A stretch of 60,000 nt of DNA from Adiantum capillus-veneris (Eukaryota > Streptophyta > Polypodiopsida > Polypodiales > Pteridaceae), in the NCBI GenBank assembly GCA_014529385.2, contig CM043942.1, forward strand, positions 4,120,501-4,180,500. Reading direction: 5' to 3'. How positions within the stretch are numbered: position 1 is the stretch's first letter; every line of letters begins with the position of its first letter. The notes under the pieces are model-generated. The model saw nothing but the letters and a program-made list of their open reading frames with translations. It made no database searches and was not told the origin of the DNA. Position numbers and translations under genes: made by a program. Below, piece after piece: positions 55,302-60,000 of this stretch.

Positions 55302-57036
55302 TTAAGTCCACAAAGGGGAGTAAGCCCAAAGCTTTGCGGAAAGCTTCAAGCTTCTCACGAGACAATGCCTTTGTGAAAAGATCTGCAAGGTTGTCCTGTG
55401 TTGGCACATAAGCCAAGTTGATCTCTCCTGCTGAGAGCCTCTCCATGACATAGTGGTAATGCACCTCAATGTGCTTTGTGCGAGCATGAAAAACTGGGTT
55501 CCTCGCAACTCCCAATGCGCTCTAACTGTCAATGTAGATAGTGTTGGCAGTGTCCTGTCCAACACCCAAATCAGCCACCATAAGGCGTCTGATCCATACA
55601 CACTCAACCGTAGCTGTGAAGACTACCCTGTACTCGGCCTCACAACTCGAAGTCGTCACAGTAGTTGCTTCTTGATCAACCATGATATACATGAACTGCC
55701 AATCATGAAGCAAAAACCACTTGTGGACACTCGCGTGTCAAAACAACCAGCCCAATCTGAGTCCGAAAAAGCATGTAAGTCTGGCGGCAATGATCCCCCC
55801 TTGGAATAAAACAAGCCAAGATGTTAAGTGCCACTAAGGTAGCGGAAAATCCTCTTGACAGCCTGCCAATGCTTAGACCCTGGGCCATGCATAGATTTGC
55901 TGACCTATGAGATTGCAAACTGAATATCCGGCCTCGTGTTGCATACATAAATGAGGCAACCAACAGCAGTTTGGTAAAGAGTGACATCAGCAGGATCGCC
56001 AGCATCATGTAGACTCAACTTCAAACCTGTTTCCATGGGAGTGGCAATAGGTTTGCAATCCTCAAGTCCAAACTTACATAGCAATGTCTCTATGTAACTT
56101 TTCTGACACAAGGCAATACCACCATCACACTGCTTAAACTGTATACCCAAGTAACGATGCAACGGCCCCAAATCTTTCATCTTGAAAGTAGCATTCAAAT
56201 CAGCCTTAAATTCAACAATATGTCTCTCATTTGGTCCAGTGATTAGCAAATCATCGACATAAAGAACCACAATGAGAAGTACATCACTCTCATGCTTTAT
56301 ATACAATGTGCTTTGTGTTGGACTGTTACGAAAGCCTCGTTTAACCAAATGAGTGTCAGCTTTCTCATACCAAGCACGAGGAGATTGCTTCAACCCATAC
56401 AAAGCCTTCTTACATCTGCACACTTTGTCCCCTTGTCCTTTTATGACAAAACCGCGAGGGTGCGTTACATAAACTTCCTCAAATATGTCACCATTCAAGA
56501 AAGCAGTAACAATGTCTAATTGATGTACATCCCTACCAAAATGAGTTGCCAATGCACATAGAAAACACACAGTAGTCATATGAAAAGTGGGAGAAAAAGT
56601 CTCTTCTTAATCTATGCCTTTTTGCTGTGCATAACCCTTTACAGCAAGTCGAGCCTTATGGCGATCGATCTCACCATCCGGCTTGCGTTTCAACTTGTAA
56701 ACCCACTTCGTACCAATGGCCTTTTTGCCAGGAGGAAAATCACATAAAGTCCATGTGTCATTTTCTATAAGTGCATCATATTCTGACTGCATGGCAGTCA
56801 TCCAATTTTTGAGTTCTGTGCTTCATCAAAGACAGAGGCTCCTCAACATCATGTAAGCTAGACATAGCCAAAGCATAACAATCTGATGCATGAGATGCAT
56901 GGCGAGAGCCTAAACGAGTACGACTAGACAAAGGTGCTTCCAATTTACTGTCATGCAAAGTGTGCACCAACCATTTTGGCAATAGGCTGATCTGTAACAT
57001 TTTCAGAAAACCCCATAGGTTGTACATTTGCCTCAT
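55302..57036 (-). pseudogene. Copia 2 reverse transcriptase and RNase H, broken
   Basis: Pieces on the minus strand: 56776-57036 (linker with SRHASHASDCYALAMSSL), 56607-56801 (ALIENDTWTLCDFPPGKKAI and GTKWVYKLKRKPDGEI), 55905-56579 (LDIVTAFLNGDIFEEVYV, ALYGLKQSPRAWYEK, and an intact YVDDLLIT at 56238-56261), then RNase H from about 55900 (VVTTSSCEAEY-like text and FTKALSREKLEAF). Stops and shifts separate them. The RT core itself is continuous with its catalytic Asps intact, unlike Copia 1. Confidence 0.88.
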
Positions 57037-57042
57037 TGGAAA

Positions 57043-57780
57043 TTACATTCGTATTTCCACCACTGAAAAGACATCCCGTGAAACCAGAATATGTTTTGTT
57101 TGCAGATGATATAACCTGTAACCTTTGCTTTCAGCACTGTAACCAACAAAAATACATTTGACAGCCTTATCATCCAATTTTTTGCACTGTGTTTGTGGCA
57201 CCAAAGCATATGCCAAACATCCAAAAACATGCATGTGCTCAATAGAAGGCTTTCTATCATGCCATGCTTCATATGGAGTAATAGACTGCAAAGCTTTCGT
57301 AGGACACATGTTAAGTACATAAGTGGCACACATGATGGCCTCAAGCCAAAAAGAATGCGACAAAGCTTGACTTTTGACCATACATCGTGCCATTTTCGTT
57401 AGTGACCTGTTTTTCCTCTCAGCAACACCATTTTGCTGAGGTGTATAAGGCACTGTATATTGGTGTTTAATCCCACGACTAGCCAGAAATGCATTAAATT
57501 CATGAGACATATACTCCCCCCCTCGATCGCAACGAAGGGTGCCCATAGTACATTTCGAGACATTTTCAGCCATAGCCAGAAATTGTTTGAAACACATAAA
57601 AACTTCGGACTTCGCTTTAAGCTGAAATACCCATGCATGCCTGGAGTAATCATCAATGAAATTCACGAAGTAAAGGTAATTGCCCAAGGACGGAGTTTGC
57701 ATGGGCCCACAAACATCACTATGCACAAGCTGCAACCTGCATGTGGCCCGAACTGAACCATCCTTTGGAAACTTAGAACG
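57043..57780 (-). pseudogene. Copia 2 integrase
   Basis: It is in frame with the upstream protease/GAG-pre-integrase past TAG at 57781-57783. LVHSDVCGPM (Asp), TLRCDRGGEYMSHEF (Asp) and QQNGVAERKNRSL (Glu) give the D,D35E core. The end (KCIFVGYSAESKGYRLYH) is the usual Copia post-core. The start after the TAG reads RSKFPKDGSVRATC; Copia 1 has the same layout. Confidence 0.88.
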
Positions 57781-58660
57781 CTACATCTTACCCAAAATAT
57801 AGCCTTCACAAACATGTTTGACAGGTGCTTCAAGAGGCGGCAAAGAAGCAACCATATCAGATTTTTGCAAACGCAGCAAATTGGCAAAATTTAGATGACC
57901 AAAACGTGCATGCCAAATTTTTGTATCTGAAATAGCCCTTGAATCTGCAACAGCATTTGCAAAATTTTGTCCACACTTGTCGTACAAAGTGAGCTTATAC
58001 AGCCCACGGAACAAAAGGCCAGATGCAACAATTTCATCACCAAAACTGAGATCATGAACTATACATCTGTCATCCACAAATTTGAGTACAAGTTCAAGTC
58101 TAAAAAGTGCAGATACAGACAAGAGATTCTTCTTGATCCCAAGTACATAAAGTGCATCGACAAGTGTGAAGGAACTACCATTTGCAGTAGTAAGCAAATT
58201 CTTTCCAACTCCCTGAACCGGATAAGAGGCATTGTTGGCACAAGTGACTGAATTCCCATGAGGGACAGACTTGAGAGAGTTAAACAATTCACGATGTGAG
58301 GTAATGTGCTTTGTAGCACCATTGTCGAAATACCACACATGTGAATCTGCAGCAACTGACAAGCATACATCATGGACAACAGGATTGTAAGTGCACTCTA
58401 CGCTAAAAGCCCATTCTGCATCAACATCAGCATCACAGTCTCTTTTCACAGAAGACTCAACAATGGCTGCATTTGTAGTGGAACCAGCATTTGCAGTGGA
58501 ACCACCCTCTTTCTTCTTAGCCTCTTTGGCCTTCAACTTAGGACACGTCTTGATCAAGTGATCATTAGCTTTACAATAATGGCAACGCATCTTCCTTTTG
58601 CCCTTATCGCCAGAATTTCCAGATGAATTGCTGCCAGCAGAAGCATTAGGAACATAATTT
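57781..58660 (-). pseudogene. Copia 2 nucleocapsid, protease and GAG-pre-integrase
   Basis: Minus strand: Gly/Asn/Ser-rich NASAGSNSSGNSGDKGKRK, zinc knuckle CHYCKANDHLIKTC, protease active site WYFDNGATKHIT (DNG, where Copia 1 has DSG), then LYVLGIKKNLLSVSALFRL and GAG-pre-integrase IWHARFGHLNFANLL..CEGYILGKM, ending in TAG at 57781-57783. The frame joins gag by a shift near 58660. Confidence 0.88.
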
Positions 58661-59431
58661 TGCCACTCCCGTAGCAGAACCATAAGAAGTGGCTGCATTG
58701 TTGTTACCACCCTTTCTTTGAGAAGCAATAAAAGCCTGTTCAATTGCATGCTGCCTCGTCCTGTTTTTTCTGGAAAGTGACTCTTGCAACAACAATGTGC
58801 ATAATGCATCAAACTTGACAACTTCAAGATTTCCTTGGGTCATCAGTCTCCAAGTACTAGCAAAAGTCTGGTAGGAATCTGGTAAGGCATCAAGAACAGT
58901 CTACACAAGGGAGCTGTCTGAAATGACTTCACCTGCAGAAATAAGTTGCTCATTGATATCCTTGACACCAGCAAGGATAGTGTCCATATCATCTTCCTCA
59001 TGCATAATCTTTGACTCCAGCTCTTTACACAGCAAAGCAATTTTAGCCTCATTGCGGCTTGCATAAAGACCTACTAGAATATTCCAAGCATGTTTTGCAG
59101 ATTTTGCTGAACTAATGTGAGGAACAATGGTGCACTTCACAGACAACGCAATTAATGCATGAGCATGCGCATCCTTTACATCCCAACGAGCTTGTTCTAC
59201 CATAGGCAAAACAACTCTAATAGCAGCAATCCTTGCAACAAGACCTGCAACATCCTCAAGATCGCCTACATCCTCAGAACCAGGACGTACATCAATGCCC
59301 GACACAATGTTCCAGATGCCCTTTGACACAAGAACATGTTGCATCATATAAGCCCACATAGGGTAGTTGTCCCCATCCAACCTGTCCTCAGCAGCAAACA
59401 TCTTGAACACATCTGTGTTGTTGTCAGCCAT
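58660..59431 (-). pseudogene. Copia 2 gag, one nonsense codon
   Basis: ATG at 59431 on the minus strand: MADNNTDVFKMFAAEDRLDG, WAYMMQHVLVSKGIWNI, AKHAWNILVGLYASRNEAKI. TAG at 58901-58903 interrupts SSLV-TVLDALPDSYQTF; Copia 1 has Gln (CAG) there, so it is a C to T change. The frame then continues to about 58660. It is the capsid protein of the particle. Confidence 0.9.
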
Positions 59432-59778
59432 GGTAAATGCTGCACCTGATGTGAAAACTGCCCGAAAATAGGAGAAACAGAGCGCGAACAACACGTGCTA
59501 TATAGCACCAGCCGTAGAAGACTATGAGGCATCTGTTATGCAAAAAACGGCACTGACAGAAATTCTGCACAAAATGACGAAATAGCTTGTGTAGTACTGC
59601 CTGTAGCGGAAATGGAGGCCAAAATGAGCCCGAATAAAAAATCTGAGCAAACTGAGCTCTACGAGCACACCCAAAATTTTTGTCGACCTACAAAGCTTGC
59701 CAAAGCTCACTGAAATCGGAGAAAGTGACCAGGCGTGTGCTGGAGCAGCTGGCGACTAAGCCCGGGAGGACGCAACCT

Positions 59779-59790
59779 GCTCTGATACCA
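59779..59790 (-). other. Primer-binding site of Copia 2
   Basis: The minus strand reads TGGTATCAGAGC, two bases from the LTR. Confidence 0.9.
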
Positions 59791-59792
59791 AT

Positions 59793-59939
59793 TGTTGGAA
59801 TTAGGGTTGCAGAGACATGCACACAACTTGGAGAAGACGAAGGAAGCTCAAGGCACACGGCGGGACACTAAGACGAAGGAAAATGCCCCGGCGGTCCTAG
59901 TGTGTTCACACACATCACTACCACATGTATATGGTAACA
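59793..59939 (-). repeat. 5' LTR of Copia 2, internally deleted
   Basis: 147 bp against 226 bp for the partner; both ends are kept (TGTTGGAATT..ATGGTAACA) and the middle, between AAGGCACAC and AATGCCCC, is replaced by a short unrelated stretch. Followed by ATACC. Confidence 0.9.
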
Positions 59940-59944
59940 ATACC

Positions 59945-60000
59945 CTGCATGGCGAAGATCACAAAAGCTAAAGAAGTTCAAAGAGGGAGGAAAGTGTATC
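59945..60000 (+). pseudogene. Gypsy 3 gag, continuation after Copia 2
   Basis: CTGCATGGCGAAGATCACAA and on matches Gypsy 2 from about 44360 and runs off the window. Confidence 0.8.

Larger units (their letters stand above)
55001..59939 (-). mobile_element. Copia element 2
   Basis: Minus-strand Copia of 4939 bp, same family as Copia 1, with a perfect ATACC duplication. It carries all Copia domains in the normal order, with stops and shifts but less decay than Copia 1. Its 5' LTR has an internal deletion of about 80 bases. Confidence 0.94.
52524..60000 (+). mobile_element. Gypsy element 3, right end outside window, split by Copia 2
   Basis: The LTR 52524-54048 and PBS match Gypsy 2. The gag start continues to 55000, is interrupted by Copia 2 (55001-59939), and resumes at 59945 with CTGCATGGCGAAGATCACAA, equivalent to Gypsy 2 from about 44360. 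The pol and 3' LTR lie beyond the window. Confidence 0.9.

Overview
The window is a plant-type nuclear genome segment built almost entirely of retrotransposons nested in one another, plus the 5' end of one host gene. The plant assignment rests on three things: LTR elements primed by initiator methionine tRNA (TGGTATCAGAGC at most PBS sites), an L1 LINE whose ORF1 has a plant-style nucleic-acid-binding domain plus CCHC knuckle, and RFC3-like exons with short introns. A fern is my best guess from the character of the RT-rich sequence, but that is inference and nothing here proves it. No prokaryotic gene, CRISPR array, tRNA or rRNA was seen.

Layout. 1-2330: 3' part of a non-LTR element with an open reverse-transcriptase ORF. 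2378-4036: the end of an LTR, a PBS and a non-coding internal region. 4037-7612: damaged copy A of an LTR family that carries an unusual coiled-coil/His-Asp-repeat ORF and no pol. 7613-8471: LTR-like scraps. 8489-20166: a full-length L1-like LINE with a 17-bp target duplication and poly(A), split by copy B of the same LTR family (12368-17142). 20289-33115: minus-strand Copia element 1, split inside its zinc knuckle by Gypsy element 1 (23971-31738). 33116-34578: LTR remnant, unassigned DNA and microsatellites. 34579-35475: exons 1-4 of an RFC3-like gene on the minus strand. 35476-37300: upstream region, then the LTR of a minus-strand Copia (Copia 3). Copia 3 is cut by a non-autonomous Copia (37615-41424) and then by Gypsy 2 (41935-50118). 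50119-52523: unassigned DNA, a minus-strand coiled-coil LINE-ORF1-like pseudogene and a (GA)n tract. 52524-60000: Gypsy 3, running off the window and split by minus-strand Copia 2 (55001-59939).

Nearly all insertions can be proved from target-site duplications: LINE 17 bp; copy B TAGGA/TGGGA; Copia 1 CACAA/CGCAA; Gypsy 1 TTTAC; non-autonomous Copia GACAC; Gypsy 2 GTGCG/GTGCA; Copia 2 ATACC. The three imperfect duplications each differ by one G/A change, and several broken codons look like tryptophan or glutamine turned to stop. Both patterns fit decay of methylated cytosine.

Most worth a second look: the LTR family at 4037-7612 and 12368-17142, whose single ORF does not look like gag-pol; an in-frame TAG at the same pol position in both Copia copies; and the RFC3-like gene, whose fourth intron would have to span more than 34 kb of transposons if the gene is whole.
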